DNA of 40,555 nucleotides from CAYXZO01 sp964469505 (GTDB taxonomy: Bacteria > Fidelibacterota > UBA8477 > JABMPR01): positions 1 to 40,555 of the forward strand of contig CAYXZO010000018.1 in assembly GCA_964469505.1 (NCBI GenBank). Reading direction: 5' to 3'. Of the stretch, positions 22,585 to 31,152 are shown one piece after another. A program made the translations under genes and the position numbers. The notes under the pieces were generated by a model that saw only the letters and a program-made list of their open reading frames with translations, made no database searches and was not told where the DNA came from. Within the stretch, counting starts at the first letter, position 1; the number at the start of each line of letters is the position of its first letter.

Positions 22585-23841
22585 ATGCCGGCATTCTCAG
22601 CGGATTCAAGCCTTCAAGTTTTTCGGAACCTGTTCAATAACTGGCTGCTACCCATCTGGCAGTTTCCTCTGCTCACCAACAATACTTTGAATATCACTTT
22701 AGGCCGATTGCTGCTGGGGGTGGTATGCTACGCGATTTTCTTTCGCTTGATCCGTACTTTATTACGGGAATCACGCCTGCCAAAGTTGTTTGCTTTCATC
22801 AAGGATTCAGAGACGCGGGCCTGGCTAGTCAATTTTTCTAGTTTTCTACTAATCGTTCTCCTCACGGTAATTGCCCTGTCCATTGCTGGAGTACCGGTCA
22901 CAATTCTGGGGCACATCTGGACTTTGACTCTTTTTACCGTCAAAGACAGCGCGGTGAAATTAGGCAACGTAATTTTGGGTCTGATTCTCCTCTATCCGGG
23001 GCTGAAATTTTCCCGTTACCTGTCCAACGAATTTCAGAACATCTTCCTCCGTCGTTTGAACATGGAAACCGCCACCAAGAAGGCCCTGGAAGTGATCTTC
23101 CGTTATCTTCTGGTATTTTTAGTTGTTCTGTTCGTGCTCACGATTGTGGGGGTGCCCCTTACGGCCTTCACCATGATCGGCGGGGCGGTAGCCATTGGAG
23201 TGGGGCTGGGTAGTCAAAATCTGGTTAACAATTTTCTCAGCGGTATTGTGCTGATGACGGAACGTCCTTTAAAAATCGACGACGTGGTGGAAGTGGAAGG
23301 ACGCCTGGGAATCGTTGAATTTATTGGGGGACGTTCCACTCGTATTCGCACCTTTGACAATGTTCGTATGGTAATCCCCAACAGTAAGTTGCTGGAAAAC
23401 ACCGTGATCAATTGGTCTCTCATGGATACCATGCTGCGGCGGGAGGTGACCGTGGGGGTAGCCTACGGCTCGCCTACCGATCGCACGCGGGATTTGATAC
23501 TGCAAGCCGTAAAAGCTCACCCCCAGGTCAAAGCCAAACCGGAACCCCTGGTATTGTTTAAAGATTTCGGAGATAATGCCCTGATCTTCACCGTTTATTT
23601 CTGGGTGGAGTTGACTGAAACGATCAAACCCCTGATTGTGGAAAGTGATATCAGATTTGCCATAGACAAAGTGTTTAGGGAAGCGGGCATCGAGATCGCC
23701 TATCCCCAGCGGGATGTTCACCTGGATACGAACCGCCCCCTGGAAATCCGTCTTTCGCCTGGAACCCAGAGTCAGAGCACAGGGAAACCGGAACCGGAGA
23801 CAGGAGGCAAGGAAAAAGGAGAACCGGGAGGTGGTATCTAG
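22585..23841 (+). CDS. MscS-family mechanosensitive channel
   Basis: A 418-residue inner-membrane channel that releases solutes on osmotic downshock. Several N-terminal membrane helices (about residues 38-58, 83-105, 128-142, 170-190) precede the pore helix segment MIGGAVAIGVGLGSQNLVNN. The beta domain (RPLKIDDVVEVEGRLGIVEF) and the C-terminal alpha/beta domain follow, ending near RDVHLDTNRPLEIRL. The last 26 residues (GTQSQSTGKPEPETGG and on) are low-complexity and encoded by GGGAAACC-type repeat DNA. ATG 22585 is the first possible ATG, because an in-frame TAA lies at 22573-22575; no ribosome-binding site is visible, so the start is less certain. It has no operon partners. Confidence 0.88.
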   Translation: MPAFSADSSLQVFRNLFNNWLLPIWQFPLLTNNTLNITLGRLLLGVVCYAIFFRLIRTLLRESRLPKLFAFIKDSETRAWLVNFSSFLLIVLLTVIALSIAGVPVTILGHIWTLTLFTVKDSAVKLGNVILGLILLYPGLKFSRYLSNEFQNIFLRRLNMETATKKALEVIFRYLLVFLVVLFVLTIVGVPLTAFTMIGGAVAIGVGLGSQNLVNNFLSGIVLMTERPLKIDDVVEVEGRLGIVEFIGGRSTRIRTFDNVRMVIPNSKLLENTVINWSLMDTMLRREVTVGVAYGSPTDRTRDLILQAVKAHPQVKAKPEPLVLFKDFGDNALIFTVYFWVELTETIKPLIVESDIRFAIDKVFREAGIEIAYPQRDVHLDTNRPLEIRLSPGTQSQSTGKPEPETGGKEKGEPGGGI

Positions 23842-23866
23842 GTATCTAAGTCGCTAAGTATCTGAG
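23772..23866. repeat. Repeat DNA forming the 3' end and stop codon of the mscS gene
   Basis: Positions 23772-23833 are GGGAAACCGGAACCGGAGAC-like units, the reverse-complement sense of the GTTTCC family at 4919-5204. They run directly into GGTATCTAGGTATCTAAGTC (23833-23866), the opposite-strand copy of the repeat at 5060-5089. The mscS stop TAG at 23839-23841 lies inside the second repeat. Confidence 0.7.
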
Positions 23867-24264
23867 GGTTACGTCGTTTTTTCTGTTTCATGCCTCCCGT
23901 CTCCTTTCGCTGCGGTCGGCAGTTATTACTTCCCCTTTCGAGCGGGTCGGGACACTTAACACCGTCCTCAACGTCACATTTCTCAAAAGATCCAAAAAAA
24001 TCAATCCCGTTTCCGGCTCTGGTGGGCGTATTGAAACGAAAAAGGGGCCTTGCGGCCCCTTTCACCAACAGGTTCGCTGCCTGCACAGGACCCGTCAACT
24101 AAAACCGTAGGTGGAGATACCTTGAAGTAAAGGAGGAGCTGACCCGGAGGAGCGGGTTAAGCCCCGTAAGCAGCATTTAACTAATCGACATTCCATTTCA
24201 ATCTAATTGCATCTATTGCTCCCAATGACGGTGTCCTTTTCAGGAACCTATTTTTTAAATTGCG
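23842..24264. other. Convergent spacer between mscS and ftsZ
   Basis: About 420 bases between two converging genes. It holds the end of the repeat block, a strong hairpin at 24041-24062 and no credible gene. A small hairpin ACCCG-GAGGAG-CGGGT near 24150 has no T-run. No known RNA family was recognised. Confidence 0.55.
24041..24062 (-). terminator. Terminator of the dcw operon, possibly bidirectional
   Basis: AAAGGGGCC (24041-24049), loop TTGC, GGCCCCTTT (24054-24062) form a perfect nine-base stem. On the minus strand it is followed by TTTTTCGTTTC when the stem A:T pairs are counted as part of the T-run, which makes a good terminator for transcription coming from ftsZ, about 200 bases away. 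On the plus strand only three Ts follow, so ending mscS there is less efficient. Confidence 0.8.
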
Positions 24265-25485
24265 TTACAGCAACCTGCTGAACGATGAACCCCTCCGCTC
24301 ATATGCCGGCTTATCCAAATCTTGCCGCAGATATTTGGGCTCTACCTGACCGTCGGAGAAGATGAATTCCGGCTCTTCGTCCGGGGCACTTTCGTTTTTC
24401 CGGAATGAAGGAGGCTCATCCAGGCGCAAAATCGGAGCAGTCTTTTCCGGTGCCCGAATCGTAGCCTCTACTGCCGGTTTGCGCAATTCTTCCGACTCCC
24501 GCGTCTTGAAGTCCAGGGCATCCTCCTGATGGTTGAAGCCGGTAGCAATCACCGTGACGCGTAACTGATCCCCCAGGGATTCGTCGATCACAGCCCCAAA
24601 GATGATATTGGCCCGGTCGCCAACTTCTTCATAGACCAACCGCGCCGCTTCGTCCACTTCCGCCAGCGTCAGTTCCGGTCCGCCGGTGATATTCATCAGT
24701 AGCCCCCGAGCGCCTTTGATCTGGGTGTCGCTTAGTAGGGGAGAGCTGATGGCGCTTTGAGCCGCCAGTACGGCCCGCTCTTCGCCGGAAGCAATGCCGG
24801 TACCCATTACGGCGTCACCCATGCCTTCCATCACAGTCTTGACGTCGGCGAAGTCCAAGTTGATGAGACCGTTCATGTTGATCAGGTCCGAGATGCCCCG
24901 GGTGGCGTGATGCAGCACGCTGTCAGCCTCCAGGAAGGCATCCAGCATGGTGGTTTTGGGGTCCACGATGCTCATGAGACGCTGATTGGGGATAACGATG
25001 AGGGTATCCACCACTTCCCGCAACCGCTTGATACCTTCTTTGGCCCGCCGCATGCGCTGGGGACCTTCGAAGAGGAAGGGAGTGGTTACGATTCCCACCG
25101 TCAGCGCGCCCAATTCTTTGGCAATCTTGGCCACTACTGGTGCAGCACCGGTTCCGGTACCCCCGCCCATACCGGCGGTGATGAAGATCAGGTCGGATCC
25201 GTCCAGGGCAGCCGCGATGGCCTCTTTGTCCTCTTCGGCGGCTTCCATCCCCTTTTCCATATTGGCCCCGGCACCCAACCCCTTGGTCACCTGTCGTCCA
25301 ATTTGGATTTTTACTTCGGCCTGGTTGTGTTCCAGGTCCTGGGCATCGGTGTTGATGGCGATGAATTCCACTCCCGCCAGATGAGCTTCCACCATCCGGT
25401 TGATGGCGTTACCCCCGGCACCTCCGACACCGACCACTCTCAGCTTGGCCCGTTGCTCGTCGGTAATTGCGAATTCAAACAGCAT
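24265..25485 (-). CDS. ftsZ: FtsZ, tubulin-like division protein
   Basis: A 406-residue GTPase that polymerises into the division ring at midcell. The N-terminal GTPase has GGAGGNAINR at 21-30 and the tubulin signature GGGTGTG at 107-113. The T7 loop is NLDFADVKTVM, with the catalytic Asp. A variable linker follows, then a C-terminal peptide DLDKPAYERR, the FtsA-binding tail. Eight extra residues (GSSFSRLL) follow the usual tail. AAAGGAGGAG stands before the ATG. Unlike the other genes of the cluster it is separated from its neighbour (ftsA) by 36 bases and has a strong ribosome-binding site, which fits the high amount of FtsZ that cells need. Confidence 0.97.
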   Translation of the reverse strand: MLFEFAITDEQRAKLRVVGVGGAGGNAINRMVEAHLAGVEFIAINTDAQDLEHNQAEVKIQIGRQVTKGLGAGANMEKGMEAAEEDKEAIAAALDGSDLIFITAGMGGGTGTGAAPVVAKIAKELGALTVGIVTTPFLFEGPQRMRRAKEGIKRLREVVDTLIVIPNQRLMSIVDPKTTMLDAFLEADSVLHHATRGISDLINMNGLINLDFADVKTVMEGMGDAVMGTGIASGEERAVLAAQSAISSPLLSDTQIKGARGLLMNITGGPELTLAEVDEAARLVYEEVGDRANIIFGAVIDESLGDQLRVTVIATGFNHQEDALDFKTRESEELRKPAVEATIRAPEKTAPILRLDEPPSFRKNESAPDEEPEFIFSDGQVEPKYLRQDLDKPAYERRGSSFSRLL

Positions 25486-25521
25486 GTTTGCTCCTCCTTT
25501 TTTTCAAGGTCTTAGTTGTGT

Positions 25522-26772
25522 TCACAAGAAGTTTTCTTTGAAAAAGCGGCCTAAACGCTTGAACTGATCCCGCCAGAAGCTCCGGGAAACCACAAAGGGC
25601 TCCAGAGCAAGGTTGCGAGCCGCGTACACCAATAGGCCGACTACCGTTGCCAATTCCGGTTCGTTTACTTTCACCGGTGAGGCGGGGGAGATGTTTTCCG
25701 GTATCCCCAAGCGCACCGGTACATTGAAAATATTCTCCGCCAGGGGCTTCAGTCCCCGCAAGCGTGAGCCGCCGCCGGTGAGGACTATGCCCGAGCCCAG
25801 ACGGGAAAGGAAACCGTGCCGTGCCAGATTATCCCGCACCATTTCCAGAATCTCCTCCATGCGGGCGGAGATGTACATGGCCAGCTCGGCCTCGTTCAGG
25901 TTACGGTCAGGCCGTCCCCCGATGCCTTTCACCTCGAAAATGCGGTTGACATCGGTCTCAGGGGGATAGCAGGACCCGTGATTTATTTTCAGTTGTTCCG
26001 CCTGCTCTTCGGTGATATGCAACAGCTTGGCTATATCGGAAGTGATGCGTTCACTGCCGAAGGGCAGACTTTCGGAATATTGAATGCCATAGGAAGTGAA
26101 AACCACCGTATCCGTAGTAGCGCAGCCAAAATCGATGAGGGCCACCCCGATTTCTTTCTCTTCTGCGGTGAGAACCGCTTCCGCTGAGGCCAGGGGCTCT
26201 AGAATGAAATCTCTCACCCGGCAATGGGCGTGCTTAATGGCGTTGAGCAAATTCTTGGTACCCGTTTCCGAGATGGTAACCAGGTGCACCTGAGCCTCCA
26301 GGCGGCGGCCGGACATCCCTACCGGATTGTGAATGCCCCGATTACCATCCACGGCGAATTCCTGTGGAATGGCGTGGATGATCTGTCGCCCCTGGGGCAA
26401 GCCCACCGCCCGGGCCGAATCCAGCACCCGGTCCTTATCGTCTTCCGTTATTTCCACTTCCGCGTTTTTGCGGCGATGATCGTTAAGTCCCACTACGCCA
26501 GTGGCGTTGAGGGAAACAATGTCTTCCCCGGCCAGCCCCACGTAAAGCTCCCGGATGTTGAAGCCCGACGTGGCTTCGGCCTCGTCCAGGGCGTCACTGA
26601 TGCAGTTGGTGGCGGCCTCGATGTCCACGATGGTCTCCCGGTGCAATCCCTGGGTGGGCGCCATTCCCAGACCGATGATTTTGATTTCACCCGTGGGGGA
26701 AACTTCGGCCACCGCCGCCACAGTTTTGGCGGTACCGACGTCCAGACCGGAAATGATGGAATGCAACGCCAT
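25522..26772 (-). CDS. ftsA: FtsA, actin-like membrane tether of FtsZ
   Basis: A 416-residue actin-fold ATPase that anchors FtsZ polymers to the inner membrane. Visible: first phosphate loop ISGLDVGTAKTVAAVAEV, SHS2 (1C) region with LGMAPTQGLHRETIVDIEAA, second phosphate loop VALIDFGCATTDTVVF, adenosine motif GIVLTGGGSRLRGLKPLA. The C-terminal amphipathic helix FWRDQFKRLGRFFKENFL is the membrane-targeting sequence. Length is typical. The ATG overlaps the ftsQ stop by one base (TGATG). Confidence 0.96.
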   Translation of the reverse strand: MALHSIISGLDVGTAKTVAAVAEVSPTGEIKIIGLGMAPTQGLHRETIVDIEAATNCISDALDEAEATSGFNIRELYVGLAGEDIVSLNATGVVGLNDHRRKNAEVEITEDDKDRVLDSARAVGLPQGRQIIHAIPQEFAVDGNRGIHNPVGMSGRRLEAQVHLVTISETGTKNLLNAIKHAHCRVRDFILEPLASAEAVLTAEEKEIGVALIDFGCATTDTVVFTSYGIQYSESLPFGSERITSDIAKLLHITEEQAEQLKINHGSCYPPETDVNRIFEVKGIGGRPDRNLNEAELAMYISARMEEILEMVRDNLARHGFLSRLGSGIVLTGGGSRLRGLKPLAENIFNVPVRLGIPENISPASPVKVNEPELATVVGLLVYAARNLALEPFVVSRSFWRDQFKRLGRFFKENFL

Positions 26773-27548
26773 CAGCGTCCTCGTTCCCTTACCACTACTT
26801 GATCTTTGAAGCGTAGATCGATGTATTTGTACTTACCGATGACATTATCCTTTTCTATTTGCTGGTTGAAACCCTCCAGCACATAAAGGTTTTCGAAAGC
26901 ACTGGCCCAATCGCCCAGGAAGACGGGGGTACTATTGGTGGCGGAGATCAGTTTTAGACCCTCTTCCGGTTCGTAACTGATCTCAGAAACGTCCAGATAG
27001 ATGGTGGGGAAGCGATTGCGCATCCGGGCCAGGAAGTCCACCAGCTCCAGTACCTGTTTGTCCCGCACACGCCCGCCGATCTTCAGAGGGGAAGCGGGTT
27101 TCAATCCCTGGCGGATGATGGGCAGGTTGTAAATCATCCCCCGGTCTGGCAGGGGCAGAATTACACCCTCTTCGTCCAGGCAGTACCATTGGGCTGCCTG
27201 GTAGTAGGCCACGGGAGTGCGTTCCCGCAGAAAAATCTGTAATTCGTTGGGATAGGCCCGTTTGAGTTTGATGGCTCGCACCAGGGGGTAGCTGCTCAAC
27301 CGCTGGATCAGGTAGGAAGTATTCAAGGCGTCCAGGGGCTGATTGAAAAACGGTTGCAGCAGGCCCTCTAAACGGGAGTGGGACATGGTGTGATTGCCGT
27401 ACACCCGTATTTGCTTTAGAGCGGTGCGCCGGGTGGCGTGGATGTAGTAACGAGATGCGACCCCCAGGGCTAAGACCGTACCCCACAATAGCAGCGTATA
27501 GCTCAGACTGCGGACATCCCACGCTGTGGTTTGGGCCTTGCTTCTCAT
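26772..27548 (-). CDS. ftsQ: FtsQ/DivIB division protein
   Basis: A 258-residue bitopic inner-membrane protein that connects FtsL/FtsB-type partners with the septal synthase. One membrane helix (about residues 13-32) is followed by a POTRA domain (LKQIRVYGNHTMSHSRLEGL) and the FtsQ beta domain (RERTPVAYYQAAQWYCLDEE, then GVILPL). The start is taken at 27548, where ATG overlaps the murC stop (ATGA) and GGAGGG lies about eight bases upstream. A GTG at 27563 would add five residues. The position between murC and ftsA is classical; the usual murB and ddl genes of that interval are absent here. Confidence 0.92.
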   Translation of the reverse strand: MRSKAQTTAWDVRSLSYTLLLWGTVLALGVASRYYIHATRRTALKQIRVYGNHTMSHSRLEGLLQPFFNQPLDALNTSYLIQRLSSYPLVRAIKLKRAYPNELQIFLRERTPVAYYQAAQWYCLDEEGVILPLPDRGMIYNLPIIRQGLKPASPLKIGGRVRDKQVLELVDFLARMRNRFPTIYLDVSEISYEPEEGLKLISATNSTPVFLGDWASAFENLYVLEGFNQQIEKDNVIGKYKYIDLRFKDQVVVRERGR

Positions 27549-28921
27549 GCCTTTTCCCTCCACGCGGCTTGCAGAGCCTCTTGTTGCCCATCGATATTGC
27601 CGGCACCCATGGTAAAAACCACATCTCCTGGCTGTAGCTGAGGAACGACGGCTGCGGGCAATTCTGCCAGGTTTTCCAGCACCGTGGTGGGAATAGTGGT
27701 GTATTTGGCGATCAGACCGCTGGAAACATGGGGGATGGGAGCTTCCCGGGCGGGGTAGATGGGAGCTAAGAACAACACGTCCGCCAGGGAGAGGGCCTCA
27801 CCAAACTCGGCCGCGAAATCTTGGGTGCGGGAGTAAAGATGGGGCTGAAAGAGCACCACTAATCTTCGTTGAGGATATGCTTGCCGAGCTGCTTCCAGTG
27901 TGGCTTGTATCTCCGCCGGATGATGAGCATAATCATCCAGGAAAAGTACCTCCGCCACTTCACCCCGCAGCTCGAACCGCCGTTTGATGCCGGTAAATTC
28001 CGCCAGGGCGGCCTGTACCGCCGCAAAGGGCACTCCGTTCTCCAGACACAATGCACAAGCTCCCAGGGCATTCTGGAGATTGTGCTGGCCAGGGACTCTC
28101 AGGGTGATGATTCCCAGCACCGAGTCGTGTTGCAGCACTTCCAGCCGACCGCCAGCACCGGCGGCCTGTAAAACCCGGCCCCGATACTGGGCCTGGGAGC
28201 TGAAGCCGTAAGTGATGTAAGGCTGTTTCAAACGCGCCGTTAGTTGTTGCAAACCAGGATCATCGTAATTCACGATTACTTTGCCCCAGAAGGGCACCCG
28301 GTTAACGAATTCTTCAAAAGCCTTTTGCACCCCCTCCAGATCTCCGTAAACGTCCAGGTGATCTGCGTCCAGGGTGGTGATGAGAGCCGCGGTGGGGGAG
28401 AGTTCCAGGAAGGAGCGATCATATTCATCGGCTTCCAGTACCACCACTTCCCCCTGGCCCAGCCGAGCGTTGGTGCCCGTCTCTTTCAGCAGTCCCCCAA
28501 TGAAAACCGTGGGATCGAGTCCCGCTTGTTGCAAGGCCCCAGCCACCATGGCGGTGGTGGTGGTTTTACCATGGGTGCCGGCGATAGCCAGGCGGCGCGG
28601 GTAGCGCAAGGCGATTTCACCCAGTAGACGGGCCCGTTTTTTGACGGGCAAGCCGCGGCGCCGCGCTTCCTGGAGTTCCGGATTGTCCTGAGAAACGGCG
28701 CTGGTGTAAATCACCAGTTGAGCTTGCCCCAGATTCTCCGGTTTATGCCCTAGGCGCACTGCGATCCCATGGCGGGTGAGCATATCAGTCACCGCACTGG
28801 GGTACAGATCGGAGCCTTGCACTTCGAAACCCAACTCCCGCAGCACCAGGGCTAATCCGCTCATCCCGATGCCACCGATGCCGATGAAATGCATCCGCCG
28901 AATGGGAGTCTCAAGCTGCAT
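27545..28921 (-). CDS. murC: MurC, UDP-N-acetylmuramate-L-alanine ligase
   Basis: A 458-residue cytoplasmic ligase adding the first amino acid of the peptidoglycan stem peptide. The N-terminal Rossmann domain has HFIGIGGIGMSGLALVL. The ATP loop is AGTHGKTTTTAMVAGAL. EADEYDRSFL and the DADHLDVYGDLE segment belong to the Mur-ligase centre. The C-terminal domain has DDYAHHPAEIQATLEAAR and a late GAGNI. Length is normal. It overlaps murG by 11 bases and ftsQ by four bases, so it is translated as part of the dcw operon. Confidence 0.97.
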   Translation of the reverse strand: MQLETPIRRMHFIGIGGIGMSGLALVLRELGFEVQGSDLYPSAVTDMLTRHGIAVRLGHKPENLGQAQLVIYTSAVSQDNPELQEARRRGLPVKKRARLLGEIALRYPRRLAIAGTHGKTTTTAMVAGALQQAGLDPTVFIGGLLKETGTNARLGQGEVVVLEADEYDRSFLELSPTAALITTLDADHLDVYGDLEGVQKAFEEFVNRVPFWGKVIVNYDDPGLQQLTARLKQPYITYGFSSQAQYRGRVLQAAGAGGRLEVLQHDSVLGIITLRVPGQHNLQNALGACALCLENGVPFAAVQAALAEFTGIKRRFELRGEVAEVLFLDDYAHHPAEIQATLEAARQAYPQRRLVVLFQPHLYSRTQDFAAEFGEALSLADVLFLAPIYPAREAPIPHVSSGLIAKYTTIPTTVLENLAELPAAVVPQLQPGDVVFTMGAGNIDGQQEALQAAWREKA

Positions 28922-30029
28922 GGGCTACCTCCAGAATTCCTTGGGCCACGATTCGGGCTGCATCGGGTCGGGCCAGTTTGCGAGCTGCGGCGCCCATTTC
29001 CTGGCGTTGAGCCGGGTAACTCAGCAAGCGCTGTAACAAGGGGAACAGTCGTTCGTAACTCAATTCTCTCTGCAACACCAGAAAGGCAGCCCCAGCATCC
29101 ACCAGAACGCGGGCGTTGTATTCCTGATGATTGGCGGCGGCGGTGGGCAGGGGGATCAGAATGGAAGGCAGACCAAAAAACGCGATCTCGGCAAGCGCCG
29201 TAGCCCCTGCCCGGCTCACCACAATATCTGCCGCCGAATAAGCGATGGCCATCTCCCCAATGAAAGGCAGCGCCCTGATTCGGGGAGTAAGCACTCCACT
29301 GTGCTGAATTTCGTCATAGTTACTAGCCCCGGTTTGCCAGAGCACCTGCAGGGGCAATTGCTCTAAATAACGGGGTAGACTCTCCAGAAAATGTCGATTT
29401 ATGGCCTGGGCGCCTTGAGAACCACCCATAATCAGCAGAGTGGGGCGGTTTGGTTCCAACTGGAAGTGGGCCCGAGCCTGGGCTTTCTCCACCGGTTGCA
29501 AGGAAAGGCGAATGGGGTTACCGCTCACTTCTAACCGGGCACCGGGCAGATAGCGACCACAAGCTTCGTAGGCCACGAACACCCGGTGGGCCCGGGCTGC
29601 GTAGCGCCGGGTGACCAAACCAGGATAGGCGTTCTGCTCCTGCATCACCACCGGGATTTTCAGTTTCAGGGCCTGGCGGGTGGGCAGGCCCGCCACATAG
29701 CCGCCAGTGGCCAGCAGCACGTGAGGCTGAAATTGTTCCAGCACTTGCTGACTGCGACGCGCTGCCCACCAGATGGACCAGGGTAGGCTCCAATTGCGTT
29801 TCAGGCTGGACCAGCTTAAACCTCGGGCCAGGCCGCGGATTTCCAGCAGCTCTAAACGATAACCCAACTCAGGTATCACTTTGGCTTCCAGTCCCCGGGG
29901 AGTTCCAAAAAACAAAACCTCCCAGTCTGCCTCCCGCTGGTTCTGGAGGGCTTCCACCACCGCCAGGGCGGGGTATAAATGGCCACCGGTGCCGCCACCT
30001 GCTATTGCCAATCGCAGCTTCTCAGGCAT
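28911..30029 (-). CDS. murG: MurG, lipid II synthase
   Basis: A 372-residue peripheral membrane glycosyltransferase (GT28) that adds GlcNAc to lipid I. The N-terminal glycine-rich loop is AGGGTGGHLYPALAV. GGYVAGLP and EQNAYPGLVTR are MurG-typical. The C-terminal domain shows LLIMGGSQGAQAINRHF and the donor-binding SRAGATALAEIAFFGLPSIL with LPTAAANHQEYNAR. Nothing is missing. It overlaps ftsW by eight bases and murC by eleven. Confidence 0.97.
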   Translation of the reverse strand: MPEKLRLAIAGGGTGGHLYPALAVVEALQNQREADWEVLFFGTPRGLEAKVIPELGYRLELLEIRGLARGLSWSSLKRNWSLPWSIWWAARRSQQVLEQFQPHVLLATGGYVAGLPTRQALKLKIPVVMQEQNAYPGLVTRRYAARAHRVFVAYEACGRYLPGARLEVSGNPIRLSLQPVEKAQARAHFQLEPNRPTLLIMGGSQGAQAINRHFLESLPRYLEQLPLQVLWQTGASNYDEIQHSGVLTPRIRALPFIGEMAIAYSAADIVVSRAGATALAEIAFFGLPSILIPLPTAAANHQEYNARVLVDAGAAFLVLQRELSYERLFPLLQRLLSYPAQRQEMGAAARKLARPDAARIVAQGILEVAHAA

Positions 30030-31152
30030 ACTCGAATCCTCGGTTTAGGGGGCTGAACACCGGCTTGCGCCCCAGATTGCCGGAAGAGATGTTGAACAAA
30101 ATTCCCAGCATGGCGGCGGTGGTAACCAGATTGGAACCGCCGTAGCTGATGAGAGGCAATGGCAGGCCGGTGGTGGGGAGGATTCCGATGACTACCGCTA
30201 CATTGGCCAGCACGTAGAGGAATAGGGAAGAGCTGATCCCCAGCGCCAGGAGCATGGAAAAGAAATCGGAGCTGTTGCGAGCGATGTGCACTCCCCGCAG
30301 GAACAGCAACAGGAACAGCGTCAGCACCAGGAAAGCTCCGATAAAGCCAAATTCTTCGCCCAGAATGCTGAATACAAAATCGGTGTGGGGCTCCGGTACG
30401 AACCAGTCTTTGCCCAGGCTGTTGCCCAGTCCCACGCCCAGCAGGGAACCGTTGGCCAGGCTCAGCAGAGACTGGTGCAACTGAAAGGCTTCCTGGACCT
30501 TGGAAGGATCGGGATTGAGGAAAGCCAGGACCCGCCGCCACATGTAATCGTGGGTGATCAGAAAACCGATTCCCGCCACGGTGATGGTGGAAAAGAAAGC
30601 CGCTAAGTGAGTCAAACGGATGTTTCCCAGGTAGCACATGATGCAGGAAATGAGAACCAGCATAAAAGCCGTGGATAGATCCGGTTCGTAAGCCACCAGA
30701 CCGGCCATTAGGCCTATGTAAGCGAAAAGGGGCAATACCGTTTTTTTCAAATCGTCCAGCTGTTCCTGTCGCCGTTGGAGGAATTCCGCCAGGGCAATTA
30801 TCACCGTGAGCCGGGCAGCGTCCGAAGCCTGAAAAGAGAACTTCCCCAGATGCAGCCAGCGGGAAGCTTGATGGGAGCCGTTGTGTGCATTGAGCACCAG
30901 TACGGCCACCAGCAGTGCAGGGCCGATGGGAACGAAGATGGGCAACAACTTGCGGTAAAGATGGTGGGGAAAACGGGCGAAGAAGATTCCCACCAGCAGC
31001 GCTACGGCGCTGTTGAACAAGTGCCGCTTCAAATAGAAGGTGGGGTCCTGGGCTTGATTGGTACTAGCGGAGTACATAATAACCGAGCCCAGGGTGAAAA
31101 GCATAATCACTAGAAACAGTAAGATTCGATCAGTGTGGAAGTTCTTCATCAT
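30022..31152 (-). CDS. ftsW: FtsW, SEDS-family septal glycan polymerase
   Basis: A 376-residue polytopic membrane protein that polymerises lipid II together with FtsI at the septum. About ten hydrophobic segments are visible. SEDS signatures: YEPDLSTAFMLVLI in the middle (with the conserved Asp), WFVPEPHTDFVFSILGEEFG, and PTTGLPLPLISYGGSNL near the end. FtsW rather than RodA is inferred from the dcw location. It starts with ATGATG, overlapping the murD stop by four bases (or one, if the second ATG is used). Confidence 0.95.
   Translation of the reverse strand: MMKNFHTDRILLFLVIMLFTLGSVIMYSASTNQAQDPTFYLKRHLFNSAVALLVGIFFARFPHHLYRKLLPIFVPIGPALLVAVLVLNAHNGSHQASRWLHLGKFSFQASDAARLTVIIALAEFLQRRQEQLDDLKKTVLPLFAYIGLMAGLVAYEPDLSTAFMLVLISCIMCYLGNIRLTHLAAFFSTITVAGIGFLITHDYMWRRVLAFLNPDPSKVQEAFQLHQSLLSLANGSLLGVGLGNSLGKDWFVPEPHTDFVFSILGEEFGFIGAFLVLTLFLLLFLRGVHIARNSSDFFSMLLALGISSSLFLYVLANVAVVIGILPTTGLPLPLISYGGSNLVTTAAMLGILFNISSGNLGRKPVFSPLNRGFEYA

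Noticed and set aside
24757..25515. Forward open frame of 252 codons opposite ftsZ
   Set aside because: Antisense to a highly conserved gene; composition typical of the complement of a coding strand.
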